Origin: Guillardia theta CCMP2712
Taxonomy: Eukaryota > Cryptophyceae > Pyrenomonadales > Geminigeraceae
DNA: 64,000 bases
NCBI RefSeq assembly: GCF_000315625.1
Contig: NW_005434668.1
Location: 623,523 to 687,522, forward strand
Direction: 5' to 3'
A model generated the notes under the pieces. The model saw nothing but the letters and a program-made list of their open reading frames with translations, had not been told where the DNA came from and did no database searches. The position numbers were made by a program, and so were the translations under genes. Below are positions 31,657 to 43,764 of the stretch, one piece after another (the first letter of the stretch is position 1; every line of letters begins with the position of its first letter).

Positions 31657-34600
31657 GAACAACACTATCTTCACTCAACATTTCTGCAGGATCTCAACCT
31701 TCTGTTTGCAACTGTTGATGTTCCTGATGGAGCTATTCGCATGTGGTACCATAACTTCAAGAAGAACAAGATCAAATACTCCCAAGATGTATGTCTCTTC
31801 TTCTTCTTCTGCTGCTGCTGCTGCTGCCGATGGTGATGGTGATGGTGATGGTGATGGTGATGGTGATGGTGATGGTGATGATAATTGAACAAGCTGTCTG
31901 TTCCTCAGTCTTCAGTCTGCTGCATGACCGTCGCCAAGACGTCGAGGAACATTTTCCTTGTGATCGGTACAATTGACGGGACAATCAAGTTGGTCGACAC
32001 GTCGTCCACGTCACCGGCGATGAACATGAGAGGAGTCAACCTGAAGAGAGCGGGGGCAGGCAGGGCACATGACGCCAAGATAACGACCCTCCAGGTAAGG
32101 GAGAGTAGAGGAAAGGAGACGAGACGAGTGGAGAGGTGGAGGGAAGGAGAGGACAGGAGAGGAGAGGAGAGGAGAAGAGAAGAGAGAAGGAGAGGAGGGG
32201 AGGGAAGGGGAGGAGAAGACGTAAGCATGGAGGTGTGTTGATACGAGCATGTGCGCAAGGCGTCACAAGATCAGCCTCTGCTTCTCTCTGCGTCTCTCGA
32301 CGGGAACATCATCCTATGGGACCTTGACAGTCAGCTGTTAAGACTTCACTTCACCTTCCACCAGGACATCCGCCTCGCCTCCTTCTCCTCCTCCTCTCTC
32401 TACTGCGCCTTTTCTTCTTCTCCTCCTGCTGACGGTGTGACGACCCTCCTAATTTTTCCAGATCTCCATCTTTCTCTTTCACCACCTCCCTCTTGAATAT
32501 CCTCTCTCTCTTTCTTTTCCTGACTCTCTCACCTCCTCCTTCCCTTCCTCTCTCACTGTCTTTCACAGAACATGTCTTGCATGTCGAGAAGATCCACGTG
32601 TACAACCTCAAGCATGGAACACAAGTAAGTGCGTCCACAACCTGTTGGTCCAGTTTCTCCACTCTCTCTCTCTCTGCTGTTCTTCTCTCACGCAGTTTCA
32701 CCTGGCAGGTTTGCTCGCCCCTAACAAGACACGCCTCTCGTGTCTCCTGCCTCTCGTTGGATCCTCGCGCTGGTCGCTCTCTCGCCTCCTGCGCTGTTGG
32801 CGATCACGCCGTCACTGTCGTGCACCTTGAGGGCATGGACGAGGATGGTCGCGACCTGCCGGACGTGCAACTGGAGGGTCACGAGCAAGACGTTACTCAG
32901 GTCACATGAAGATTCCACGATAGACAGAGATGACGTCTGAGATGATGTCTGACATGATGATGATGTCTGAGATCATGGAGGAGGAGTAGGATCCCTGGTG
33001 GACGAGGGGAGGAGAGGAGGAGGAGGAGAGGGGAGGTGTTGGAGGTGATATACGTTGCTCAGATCCTTCATGATTGCACTGGCTGCCTCTTGTTCAGCTC
33101 TAGTCTAGACGGGGATGTACGAATGTGGGACCCGCGCACGGGAGTGTGTCTAGCGGTAAAGTTTGGAGCGTTGCGAGCTCTTCTCACGTCCTGCAGGTCC
33201 TGCGGGGGAAGGGACAAGCTGTCTTTAATGTCGCACTCAGCCTTGCGAGGTTTGTTGGGGGGTTGAAGAAGCCGGGATAATGTTACGATGATGATGATGA
33301 TGATGATGACGACGACGACGACGACGACGATGATGATGATGATGATGAGGAGGAGGAGGAGGAAGGGGGGGGGCAGTGACTTTGATGATGATGGATGCAT
33401 TGACTTGTCGGTTCGCAGAGGATCTTCAACATCTTCATCGTCTCATCGGATGCTGGCTGCAGGTAAACTTCTCACCTCCTCCCTCGGGCATTTGTGAGCG
33501 TTTGCGGAGATGATAAGGGGACAAGAGGAGAGGGAGGAGGCTGAAAACATGCCAGTTGCGTCCTCCGGAGAGATCAATGTCTGGGATGTGGAGAAGAGAG
33601 CATGTTACGCTGTTTGCACGCTGAAAGATTTTTTGACGAAGCAGGTCAGTGATGTTTGGGAAGAGGGAGAGGGGAGGAGAGGCAAGTTGTGATATCAAGC
33701 AGATGGAGGGAAGGAGATCGAAGCTTTGCAACGATCTCCTCGGTCATGCTTGGTATGACGAGCACGGACAAGTTACCTCCTCTCCCCCTCACGGCTTGGA
33801 CTCTCCTACCTCCTCTGCTGTGGCCGCATGGATGCCCTACAGCCATGGTAGAAGGCTTGCTTCTCTGCTCTTGCGCGTCAGCTTGAGCGATCCGCTGGTG
33901 GAGTGGGAGCGAGGGCGGCATAGGAGGAAGTTGATGATACAGAAGAGGAAGGTGGAGCAGGAGCAGGAGCAGGCGAGGCTTCCCAAGTCAAAGCAGAAGC
34001 TGATGCGTTTCAAGGGGAGGAGGAAGGAGGAGGAGGAGGCCGCGCTGTTGGATCCTCTCTCATTGGAGCAGAGCGTGAAACAACGGCAGCAGGCGGTTGT
34101 CCACCTCCTCTCGCATCTCCGACTCTCCTCCCCTGGTCACCTGGGAGCTAAAGTCGCACTGGTTCGCCTGCTACAGGCTGAGGACGAGACGCTGCGATCG
34201 TTGGGCGCGTTGGGTCTGGGCCTGCTGGGTAACAAGACGGAGGAAGAAGAGCTGAGAAAGAGGTTCGAGCAGTGGCTCTCTGATGCGAGACGAGGGAGCG
34301 GAGGGGGAGAGGAGGAGGAGGAGGAGGAGCATGGGGGAGGGTTGGCTACTAAACAGGGGGAAGGAGATGATTCAGCTGCGAGGAGGAAAGAACAGCTGCT
34401 TGCATACTGGCAGAAATGTGACGGGGAGACGAAGAAACTTGGTGAAGAGGAAAACAAGTGCGAGGAGAGCTACAAGAAAATAATCGAGACGAGCAAGGCA
34501 AAGCACGAGATAGAAACATTGCTGTCGGACCGTGCAGATGCAGGAGGAGGAGGAAGAGGAGGAGGAGATTTTACACAGGAGAGTCTAAGGGTGGAGCAGC

Positions 34601-35953
34601 ACAAGAAGATGATGATGATGGAAGAGACGTTGGCAGAACTGGACGCGCAGCTCCTGCAACTTCTCTCCTCCTACCTCGAGTTGCAACGTCAGCATTCGGC
34701 TCTCGTCGACGAGGCAGCCATCCGTTGCATCGCCCTCATGCTCCAAGACAAGTCGCCTGCCGTCGTCAAGTGCGCCATCTGCTCCCTCGGCTTTCTCTGC
34801 CCGCCAGGGATCCCCTCCATCATCCGTCTTGTCCTCCCCTCGCTCTCCCATCCCCATGATGAGATTCGTGATTTTGCGGCGTTGTGCATCGGGAACCTTT
34901 CAAGAGGAGCGAGCGACAGCCTCGTCCTCCTGCTGCATGTCGTTGAGGCTCCGAACGTTAGCAAGGACGCCATCCTCTCCGCGTTGAAAGCTGCAACGTT
35001 TGTGCTCAGGTGATGCACCCAGATGAAAGTAAGGCGAAGAGGAGGAGGAGACGAGGAGACGAGGATGAGGACGAGGAGGACGAGGAGGACGAGGAGGACG
35101 AGGAGGACGAATACCTCGACTGACTTTCCATCAAGCAGAAATCGATCGGAGGGTCTGGTAGAACAACGAGATCGACTTGACCGTCTCTTTCTATTTCTCC
35201 AGCACCCGGACAAGCAGATCAGAGAAGCGGCACGGACATTGAGCGGTTGTATAGCACGAGAAGATGATCGAGGTCCTCCTTCCCATCCTGCCCTTCTCCT
35301 CTCCCTCCTCCTTCCCCTCCTCTCCTCTCTCCTCCCTCTCTCCTCCTTCCCTCCTTCCTCCCTCCCCCCTCCTCTCCCTCTTCGCCTCCCTCCCCCCTCC
35401 TCTCCCTCTTCTCCTTATAGTTCTGGTTTGCTCATCCTCTGTCTCAGAGTTCCTTTTCTGCCCTGAGGTCATCGACCGTCATCCTCCTTTCGCGCCTGTG
35501 AGTTTTCCTTGCGTCCCTTCAGTGTCTGCGTCAATGGTCGTGTTGATTCAGATCAAACTGCTCTCTCCCCCAGCCTCTCTCATTCCTCCTCAGGGCTTCG
35601 ATGTCCCATGCATCAAGACCGCCTATGAAGAAGAGTTTGAACGAGGTCAGGCACCAGTCTCCTGTCATCTTCACCTCTGTTCTCTCCCTCTCCTCTCTTC
35701 CACCGACGGTCTTTGCGCTCTTCTCAAAGTCTCTCAGGACGTGCCTTATCCAAACTCGCTCGAGGACCAGCCCCCTACTCGCAGTACGTCGCCACTCGCA
35801 TCCCTCCCAGCACCAATCCAGGTGACGCGCACCTCTCTCCCTCTCTTCCTCACTCGCACGACTTCTTCCCCAACCGCTGCTCAGGAGCTGACTCGACTAG
35901 GCAACAAGCGGTGCATCATCTGGCCCACTGAGAGTCTGAGGACAAGCGGATGA
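29665..35953 (+). CDS. Very large WD40-HEAT repeat protein
   Basis: Exons in frame include 29665-31143, 31200-31294, 31445-31543, 31690-31788 and 31909-32094. Then come exons near 32247-32480, 32572-32624, 32709-32899, 33075-33155, 33547-33640 and 33700-35011, and short ones near 35200, 35600 and 35880. The first two thirds are WD-type repeats, for example ITCVSFAGHAPAVVLGDENGFLCLW, GIITASLDGKVRIWSL, IGTIDGTIKLVD, LLLSASLDGNIILWDLD, CLLFSSSLDGDVRMWDPRTG and GEINVWDVEKR. The last third has Glu/Lys-rich coils and HEAT-like helices (AKVALVRLLQAEDETLRSLGALG, AIRCIALMLQDKSPAVVKCAIC, IRDFAALCIGNLSRGA, IREAARTLSGC). WD40 propellers plus HEAT solenoids suggest a large scaffold, perhaps ciliary or trafficking; I cannot name a family. 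The 3' end is approximate. Introns carry many microsatellites. Confidence 0.65.
31619..31660. repeat. (CTA)n microsatellite in intron
   Basis: About 12 trinucleotide units in an intron of the WD40-HEAT gene. Confidence 0.9.
31795..31882. repeat. (TTC)n, (TGC)n and (GATGGT)n microsatellites in intron
   Basis: Three adjacent simple repeats, the last with about eight GATGGT units, in the intron 31789-31908 of the WD40-HEAT gene. Confidence 0.9.
33281..33365. repeat. (GAT)n(GAC)n(GAT)n(GAG)n compound microsatellite
   Basis: Compound trinucleotide repeat within the WD40-HEAT gene, between coding exons and so probably intronic. Confidence 0.9.
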
Positions 35954-36041
35954 GGTGAAAGACCAAATGAGAGGGTGAGGAGGAGAAGAAGAAAGGAAGC
36001 CAGAGAGCGAGAGTTTGTGATTTGTCAGTGCTCAATATACA

Positions 36042-37091
36042 TCAGATGACCACAAAGCGAGCAGGCGGAAAGATGACAAAGAGCGAAAGCTGCACGTAGC
36101 GAGGTTAGAGCAGAAAGCAGACCAACGGAAGAGAAGAGAGGACAAGACGTAGCAGGAGCAGGAGAACGAGAGGCGAGTTGAGTATGAGGAGCGAAGAGAT
36201 GAGGAGCATAGACGAGAGGGAAGTAAGGGGGAGAGAAGGAGACGCGAAGGAACCATAAGATCGCTACCTGCATGAGAGAAAAGAATATTCCGAGCAAGTT
36301 TGGCAGTTGGACAAACCAATCGTCGATGATAACTCCTGAGAAACCCTTACACTTGAGCCGACCAGAGAATAAGGTCACCGTAAAAGTACCAGGACAAACT
36401 GCTGAAGAAGTTCATCAAGGCTAAGAGGAAGGGAACTGGGACAGGCAGACGTTAGCAAATTGAGAAGGAACGTGAGGGGAGATGAGAAGAAAGGAAGAGA
36501 AGAAGAGACGACCACACTACAAGAAAGCAGATCATGCGACCCCCATGATAAGACAACCAGGAGGAACAAGAGCTTACCACTCTCAGCACTTCGGCTCTCG
36601 AACACAACCCGCACGGTAGCGAGCGGAGCGACGAAACAAGCGATGGAAATGAAATTCTGAGCAGCTCCAAGGAAATATCTGCCCTTCGACTCCTCCATGT
36701 TCGACGCCTGGTAACAGGCCCCGAGCAGCGTGACGAGAGAAAGAAAGATCTCCACGAGCAGCCTCATTCTGCCATGATAATACCGCTGGTACGCAAACAG
36801 ATAGGCTGCCGTCACCGTCACCCCGAAGCTGTTGAGCATCATCACGAAGGTGTCGCGAATGAGGAACCCGTAGAAGGTGGAGAGACAAGAGTTGATGAAG
36901 TTGGTCAAGTACGGCAGGTAGCTGAAGTGCCCTGTGTTGTTCTGCCTTGCGATCCTCCTGATGACGGGGTAGGGGCTCAGATACTGCGCGATGGTTGCAA
37001 TCAGCGCAACGATCTGCACGGGGAAGAGAGCGAAGTGAAGGGGAGAGGGAGTGTCGATGACGACGTGACCCGCTGCTGTGATGGGGGGCAT
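36042..37091 (-). CDS. SWEET-family sugar transporter
   Basis: Four exons: 37091-36578, 36435-36379, 36335-36268 and 36089-36042. Phases agree; 228 residues. Two MtN3/saliva triple-helix bundles are visible. The first has VQIVALIATIAQYLSPYPVI, the TGHFSYLPYLTNFINSCLSTFYGFLIRD signature (given here as overlapping parts TGHFSYLPYL and NSCLSTFYG) and VMMLNSFGVTVTAAYLF. A linker helix follows. The second has FISIACFVAPLATV, VPFLLALMNFFSSLSWYFYG and DWFVQLPNLLGIFFSLMQLSLF. SWEETs are bidirectional sugar uniporters of the plasma or internal membranes. The start at 37091 is the first ATG; a 60-bp intron just after MPPITAAG is possible. The cytosolic tail is very short compared with plant members. 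Confidence 0.88.
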
Positions 37092-37269
37092 GAGGGTCCA
37101 ACCAACTCCCTCCAACTTTCACTTCCCTGGCCAGCCGCGCCACGTGGGAGAGAGCATGCAGCAAGCACCCGCTTGGTCGATCACGACTAGTCCATGCCGT
37201 AATGTTGGATATCGCGGAGATGTAACACCTGCCTGCACACGTGCACATTAAATCGCTACAAGCAACTGA

Positions 37270-38040
37270 AAATTTCCATTGTACTGCCCCCTAATCTCCC
37301 TCCCTCCATATGTTTTCCCTAGCATCACCCTCTCCAGGCAGCAGAAACCCCTTCTTCAAATCATTCTCTTCGATCCTTCATCTATCCTTATCACGGTATG
37401 TCATCTATCTGAATATCCTGCTTCTTGTCTGAGCTCCTCGGCTTCATACCTCACACATCATATCGCAGAGCAGAGCTGATTCTTTCTTCGCAAGTGACTG
37501 ACACTAGATCATGGTGAGCCTCTTCTGCAACTCAAAGGGACATTGTGTGCAAGTGTCTCTTCATACCGTTCAACGTATCTGCATGGTTCCCCACCGCTGC
37601 CTCTTGTCTTTCTCTCCTCCTCTTCCCTCTCTTCCCCTTCTCCCTCCCAAGCCTTCATTTCACAGCATCGCGACGCCTGCTACCCTACCCAACTTACCGA
37701 AACTACCCCTACCACCCCTTGGATACACTACCCCACGTTCTAAGGCAAATATTCGGGCTGCTCTACCTCACAATTTTCCTTAGAGTACCCCCGTCGTTCC
37801 TGATAGTACCCCTCATCGTTCCACCACCCACCCCTCAAAAATGACCATATACACTTGTACCCAATCAGGGTATGAGCAAGGGGTGCAAAATTCACCCCCA
37901 CCCCTTTTATGACAGAGAAAAACAGGGGTAGTATTCCACAACGGTATCGTGAGCATGCCCCGACAATGTACACCCACCCCTCCGTCTCCCTCTCAACTGG
38001 GTGAAGGGGGTAGGGGTCATCGGACGGGGTCATATCGTGT
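37270..38040. repeat. Mixed TACCCC/GGGGTA tract between divergent genes
   Basis: Between the SWEET and APH-like starts. Words include CTACCCTACCC, CTACCCCTACC, CTACCCCACG, GAGTACCCCCG and AGTACCCCTC on the plus strand to about 37840. The opposite orientation appears at 37870-38030 (AAGGGGTG, CAGGGGTAG, GGGGGTAGGGGTC). No gene is supported in this 1.1-kb gap. Confidence 0.5.
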
Positions 38041-38233
38041 GCAGGTGTAACCGATGGAGTTATGGCGAGACGAGGGAGCGAGCGATGGAGATGGGGAGAG
38101 GAGACGCTGCTAGTGGAAGCAAAGCAGATGCGCCATCTCAGTCGTGCAGGTGCTTCGTCTCTCTGCTATCGTCATCCAAACTTGATAAGCGATAGAACTG
38201 TGCGATAAAAACGTTGGCTCCTGAGCTAAAAAA

Positions 38234-39421
38234 ATGAAGGAAGCTGAAACAGAATGGATACGAGAGCATCTTCCCTTATCGGAGGAGGATAGAAAAACTG
38301 TCATGGTAACATTGGAAGCGTTGAAGGGCAATGGAGGAGGTCTGTCAGGCTGCATGAAGGTTGTAAATGTATGCTGGCCTAATGACAAGGCCTTGACATT
38401 CGTGATAAAGAATACTTCAGACAACGGATTCGCACAGAGTAAAACCTTGGGCCTGTATCGAGAGGCGCTGTTTTATCAAAAATTTGCAAATGAATTCCAA
38501 AAGGCGTCTATTCCCCTGGTGAAAGTATATTATGCTAAGGGCGATGCAGATACGGGAGAACGAACCCTGATGATGGAAGATCTGAGAGAAAAGTCGGTGC
38601 TCAGCGGTTACTTCTTTGGGAGTGGTTCTCCTTTGAATTGGGGAAGAGACTTGAGCGAACATTTAAAACGACTTCCCTCCCCTCTCACCGCATTTGATGT
38701 AGCTAAGCGTACCTTCCAAGAGGCTGCCAAGATGCATCGTCGGTATTGGTTGGATCCGTCGCTGCTCCAGCATGATTGGTTGCGAGGACGAGACTGGATT
38801 CAAGGACGAAACCAGGAGAGCTGGGAGATGGCACAAAGGCAAGGGAAAGAATCATGGATGCGAACTCAAAAACGAATTGCAGAGAGTAACTGCCAAGTGG
38901 AATGGGATCAAAACCTCTTCGATTGCATGTCTGCTGCCATGAACAGTGTGGACTGGAAAAAGTTTCAGAGCATCTCGGGGAACCGACCATGGACGCTTGT
39001 GCATGGAGATTTTCATCCTGGGAACATCATGTGGGTATTCGAACCTCAGGGATATCCGTTGATGTTGGATTGGGAGATGGTAGGGTTGGGTAATGGTGCG
39101 CAGGACCTGAGTCAGTATTTGATCTCTCATGCGAATCCAGACTTGCGAAGGGAGATCGAAGAGGACTTGTTAAGATTGTACTATGACGTGTTGGTGGATC
39201 AGACCCTCCCTGGGAATCCAGAGCTGTCGCCGGGTACGTACTCATATGATCAGTGCAAGCATGACTACGTTGAAGGAGGAGCGAGACGGTGGATTTGGTT
39301 GCTTGCAATTCTGTGTGAAATGTGCCCTGACTCAATGAATCAATACTTTGCCGATCAAACTGCAGCTTTCCTACGAGATCATGGGCTGCACAAAGGCAAT
39401 ATTGGAATGCCACAAGTTTGA
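38234..39421 (+). CDS. Aminoglycoside-phosphotransferase-fold (EcKinase-like) small-molecule kinase
   Basis: Single exon, 395 residues. The C-terminal lobe has the catalytic loop LVHGDFHPGNIMW (about residues 254-266) and the metal-binding LMLDWEMVGLGNGAQDLSQ (about 276-294), the two signatures of APH/choline-kinase-like phosphotransferases. The N-lobe has FVIKNTSDNG, where the invariant Lys would sit, and a Glu further along YREALFYQKF. The general reaction is ATP-dependent phosphorylation of a small hydroxylated substrate. The nearest look is the CHK/EcKinase group found in protists and insects. The substrate is unknown, and the fold does not imply antibiotic resistance here. Confidence 0.8.
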   Translation: MKEAETEWIREHLPLSEEDRKTVMVTLEALKGNGGGLSGCMKVVNVCWPNDKALTFVIKNTSDNGFAQSKTLGLYREALFYQKFANEFQKASIPLVKVYYAKGDADTGERTLMMEDLREKSVLSGYFFGSGSPLNWGRDLSEHLKRLPSPLTAFDVAKRTFQEAAKMHRRYWLDPSLLQHDWLRGRDWIQGRNQESWEMAQRQGKESWMRTQKRIAESNCQVEWDQNLFDCMSAAMNSVDWKKFQSISGNRPWTLVHGDFHPGNIMWVFEPQGYPLMLDWEMVGLGNGAQDLSQYLISHANPDLRREIEEDLLRLYYDVLVDQTLPGNPELSPGTYSYDQCKHDYVEGGARRWIWLLAILCEMCPDSMNQYFADQTAAFLRDHGLHKGNIGMPQV

Positions 39422-39949
39422 ATGATTCTTGACTTTCTCCGATTATGAATACATTACTAAGTTACTACTACAAGTTACTTCTTGTCTATCAAGCGGCTAG
39501 ATTCCGTTTGCCAACTTGGCAAAGTCATCGGGGGTGGGGGGAGGGGGGGAGGGGGGAGGGGGGGAGGGGGGGCCGTTGCAGAATGTGGGATGTAACGGCG
39601 AAGAAGGTAGTAACAAGACTAGACCACCGGTAGGAAGGTGGTTGCAAGAGGGGTGGTGGTCAGCCGACAGCCGTTAAGTTCCGTGGTGAAGATGGCGGGA
39701 GCAGGAGGCTGAGGAAGGAAGCAGAGGGGAAAAGGGAATGGCTGAGAGCAGAGCAAGTTGAGCGACAAGACGTGATCACAAAGATGTATTGAGCATCTAC
39801 AAGTGAGCATGAATCTTGGGCATGCAAGAACTAACAAGAAAAGTTTGCAAAGTTGATAGCGGAAATTCAAAAAAAAACACCAGGGAAGTAGAAGAGGCAA
39901 TGATTTTCAAGCATCAACGTCTCCATCACTAGTCAGTTGAGACCTCGCC
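39422..39949. other. Intergenic with a G-rich run
   Basis: No gene. A GGGGGGA-type low-complexity run lies at 39531-39571. Confidence 0.5.
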
Positions 39950-42900
39950 ATGACCAGTGAGGAGGGAATCGCTTTTCTCCCTGAGGTGAGGGATGCGCTT
40001 CTGCAGCGCGTGGGAACTCCTTCAGGGCTGATAAAATCTTTAAACCCCAACATGTACAGTAAAGGTTCGTTGATGCCAGATTGGACCCAATCGCGTACAG
40101 TCAACGTGGAGCATCGTCTTGGCCGGACATATCCCATGGCTGAGCTCAATGTCAAAGACTTCGTTCGCCTCCCCCGGTTGTCCACAAGGACTAGTCGCAT
40201 TCTCGACCCTTCAGATGCTGCCAGCAGATCCGGGTCGCCGCTTGATGGGGGGGCGAGGAGAGAAGCTCTGCTGCGCTTCCAAGCGAAACAGTCGGACATC
40301 AAGCCTCTGCAAGTCGCACTTGCCAACCCCTACACGCAGAAGATGAAGCGACTGAGCACGAGGAGCGAATCGAGGGAAAGTGCTCTGTCCAGCCAGAGCA
40401 CGAGGAGAGAAGAGGCGAGGGTCGAGGTTGCCATCGAGAACGAGGGAATCTTTGTGTGTGAGCTCGACCGTGAAGCAATGGACGGCTCTCTGCAGAGGTG
40501 CATCGCGGGAGAGCTCTACTCCTTCGGGGTGTCGCTCAAGTATGGTTACGGTAACGCCAAGGTGGGGACAGACATCGACCGGGAGATGATGGAGCAGTGG
40601 CTCGTGAAGCAGGGGGGGATCAACGCCTTCTTGACCGGCCCTAAAGAGATCAGCTGCACGTGTACCCACGTCGCTCAAGGGGCCTACGCGTTCACCTTCA
40701 GCTCCTCGCTTGTTGGTCAGTATCAGCTGTGGATCTTCGTGGGCAAGTCGTCCGTGGGTGGCAGCCCTTTCCCTGTCCGGATACTTCCTGGGCCAGCCAA
40801 GGGAAGGAGCTGTCACGTGACGGGCCTGGGGCTGTGGTCGGCTAAGGTTGGCATGGAAGCTTCCTTCGAGTGGGCGGCGAAAGACAGCTACGGGAACAAG
40901 GTGGAGCAGGGAGGCGATCCCTTCCTCGTGGCCGTCTTGGGCCCAGATGAGATCCCAGTTGAAGTGATCGACCACAAGGATGGAAGCTACAGGGCTGCCT
41001 ACACTCCCACCATTGCCGGGCAGTATCGCATCTCCATCACTCTACACAAGGAGCACTTGGCAGGCAGCCCGTTCCTAGTGTCTGTACACGAAGCGACGGC
41101 AGACGCGAGCATGTCGACTGTGAGCGGGGATGGTCTCGAAGATTGTCACGTGGGGAGGACAGGCATTTCCTCATCGAGGCGCTGGACAGGTACGGAAACC
41201 GAGTGATGCACGGGGACGACAAGTTCGTGGCTGACCTGGAGGGGCCGGGGGCCGAGAAAGTTCACCTCATCGACATGGACGATGGGACGTACGCGGGCAT
41301 GTACATGTGCCGATGGAGCGGAGACTTCAAGCTTCACGTGCTGCTGGACGGCACGCCGGTCGCTGAGAGTCCCTTCGACATCCACGTGCGTCCGGGCCCG
41401 ACCTACCCTCCCAACTGCGAGTGCACACTAGTGAAGCTCCCGATGACTCGCCTCCTCTCCGTTGCCGGAACTCTCTGCTCCTTCACCATCTTCGCCAAGG
41501 ACAGATTCGGAAACAGGAGGGAGGAAGGTGGCGACGACTTCGCGGTGCGATGCAGGAGCCCAACAGACACAGTGAACGCGGTGATCAAGGACAACAAGGA
41601 TGGGTCGTATGTGACGGAGTTTCGATGCTTCAAGGAAGGGGATTACTTCATCGAAGTGAAGCTGGGCAAGATAGACATCCAAGGCAGCCCCTTCGTCTTG
41701 ACTGTTGATCCTTCCAGCACTTTTGCGATGGAGTCCATGGCCGAGGGCATTGAGAATGAGTTCGGTAACGGCCTCAAGATAGCGCAAGCAGGACGACCTG
41801 TCCAGTTTCGAATCCACGCGAGAGATGAGTTCGGCAATGTGGTGCGAAAGCCGGGAGACGACTTCCAGGTGCGCATCCTCGAGGTGCAGGAAGGCATCCG
41901 AGTGCGAGCCAAGGTGATGGACAACGGGAACGGGACGTACGAGGTGACGTGGACGGGGATGATCAGAGGCGAGTACGACATCCACGTGGCCCTCAAAGAC
42001 GAGCCGATCAAGGGCAGCCCCTGGAAGGCCGTCGTTCGCACTGGCAACGCCTCCGCCGAAAAATGCACGGCGGAGGGATCAGGGCTGGGAGGAAGCAGCG
42101 CAGGAGTACCGAACTCAATCCTCGTGGAGTCAAACGATCACTTTGGCAACATCGTGACCAACGGGGGGGCGAAGGTGGAAGGAGTTCTCGTGTCCCTCGA
42201 TGGATCCCTCAGCATCGCCTGCGAGGTTGCTGATCACGAGGACGGCACTTACACTGTGACCTATGCCGCCAAGCGCAGCTCCGAGTACTTCCTAGCTGTG
42301 CGGGTCGACGGGGAGCACATCCATGAAAGCCCCTTCCTCATCTTCGTGGACCACACAGTCACCGACGCGTCTCAGTGCATGGCAGAAGGAAAGCACGAGC
42401 ATGGCGATGGCTTGAAATATTGCTCGGTGGGCGATGAAACTGGCTTTCAGATTTTTGCATTCGACACGTTCGGAAACAGGTGCACAGTTGGAGGAGACAG
42501 CTTCTATGCTGTTCTCAAAGGAGAGAAGGACGTCAATGTTGAGATCCTCGACCATCAGGACGGGCACTACACCTGCTCCTACACCGCCTTGTGGTCAGGC
42601 CAATACCAGTTGCATGTGACATTGAACGGGCAGGACATCCAGGGAAGCCCGTGGGGGATCGAGGCGATAGGAGCTGAGATCCACCCGCCCTCATGCTACA
42701 TCCATGGCCCGGGGATCTACGCGACGGTCGCAGGCAAGGAGGCAGACTTGCACGTGCAGGCCAAGGACAAGTACGAGAACATCCGCCAGGAGGAGGACCC
42801 GATCGAAGTTCACATCTCCGGACCTGAGAAGGTCACGATCCTACGAAGATACCTGGGTGAGGGCCAGTACGACTTCTTCTGGACCGCCAACTCCACTGGG

Positions 42901-43764
42901 GTGTATGAGGTAGACATCAGCTGCCATGGTGAGTCTCTTGGTACGGCTCCTTACTCGGTTAACGTCGGGCCCGGGCCCATCCACCCGCTCAACTGCATCG
43001 CCACCGGCGACGGGCTGCACTCGGGGATGGCAGGGATACCCAACATCTTTGTGATCAACTCCAAGGACATGTTCGGCAACGCGAGGACGCATGGGGGAGA
43101 CAAATACTCTCTCTCCATCTCAGGCCCCACAGTGTGCGAGGCCAAAGTTCGGGACCAGGAGAACGGCAGGTACACAGTGACATGGTCGACGCTGATCAAG
43201 GGGTCCTACTGGATTCAAATCACTCTCAACGGAGAGGAAATCTCCGGAAGCCCTTACCTCTGCGAGATTTCTCCCTCCTACGTGGACGTCGAGGCCTCGC
43301 AGGCGTCAGGAATGGGCTTGCTGTCCGTCGCCACCTTCAAGGACTCCTCCTTCACCATCCACAGCTACGACAAGTACGGCAACCATCTGGACAAGGGCGG
43401 CGACAGCTGGGAAGTGTCGATCGTCGGGGTCGAGGTCCCTGAGGTTTCGATCCAAGACAACGACGACGGGACGTACCTGGTGAGGTATCAGTCGACGGTC
43501 AAGGGTGTCCTGCAAGTATATGTGGGAATGAAGGGGAGAGAGCTGGTGGACAGCCCGTTCGAGGTGTACTCGGACTCCAAGGTGAGGAGGAAGCTGGCGC
43601 AGGAGAAGGCTGCCAAGCTTGCATCCAAGCAATCGGAGGCAGAGAAGCGAAGAGACTCTTCGGTCGCCATCATGAATGAACAGGTGAAGAAAGTTGGGAA
43701 GAAGAAGGAGAGTGACGAGGAAGAGTCGACACTGCCGACAAGGGGGATGAAGATTCTTGGTTAA
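39950..43764 (+). CDS. Filamin-type Ig-repeat protein, with a one-base frameshift at 41152-41155
   Basis: About 1270 residues without introns. After a disordered N-terminus (about 160 residues) there are about ten filamin/ABP280 repeats. Each has the pattern xGxGL...G....F.I.A.D.yGN followed by DGtY.v.Y and an ending SPF, for example FEWAAKDSYGNKVEQGG, FLIEALDRYGNRVMHGD, FTIFAKDRFGNRREEGG, FRIHARDEFGNVV, FQIFAFDTFGNRC and FTIHSYDKYGN. There is no calponin-homology actin-binding domain, unlike animal filamins. A Lys/Glu-rich tail closes the protein. The frame breaks at about 41150 in repeat three: it reads DGLEDCHVG in frame one and EDRHFLIEAL in another, at a run of four Gs. The two parts are otherwise continuous, so I annotate one gene and leave the break as read. 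Filamins cross-link or scaffold the cytoskeleton. Confidence 0.8.

Noticed and set aside
32011-32266. Ser/Leu-rich minus ORFs
   Set aside because: Antisense readings of a purine-rich intron of the WD40-HEAT gene.
38234-39421. Antibiotic-resistance aminoglycoside phosphotransferase
   Set aside because: Only the fold signatures are shared; length and sequence look like a eukaryotic EcKinase-like protein, with no sign of transfer.
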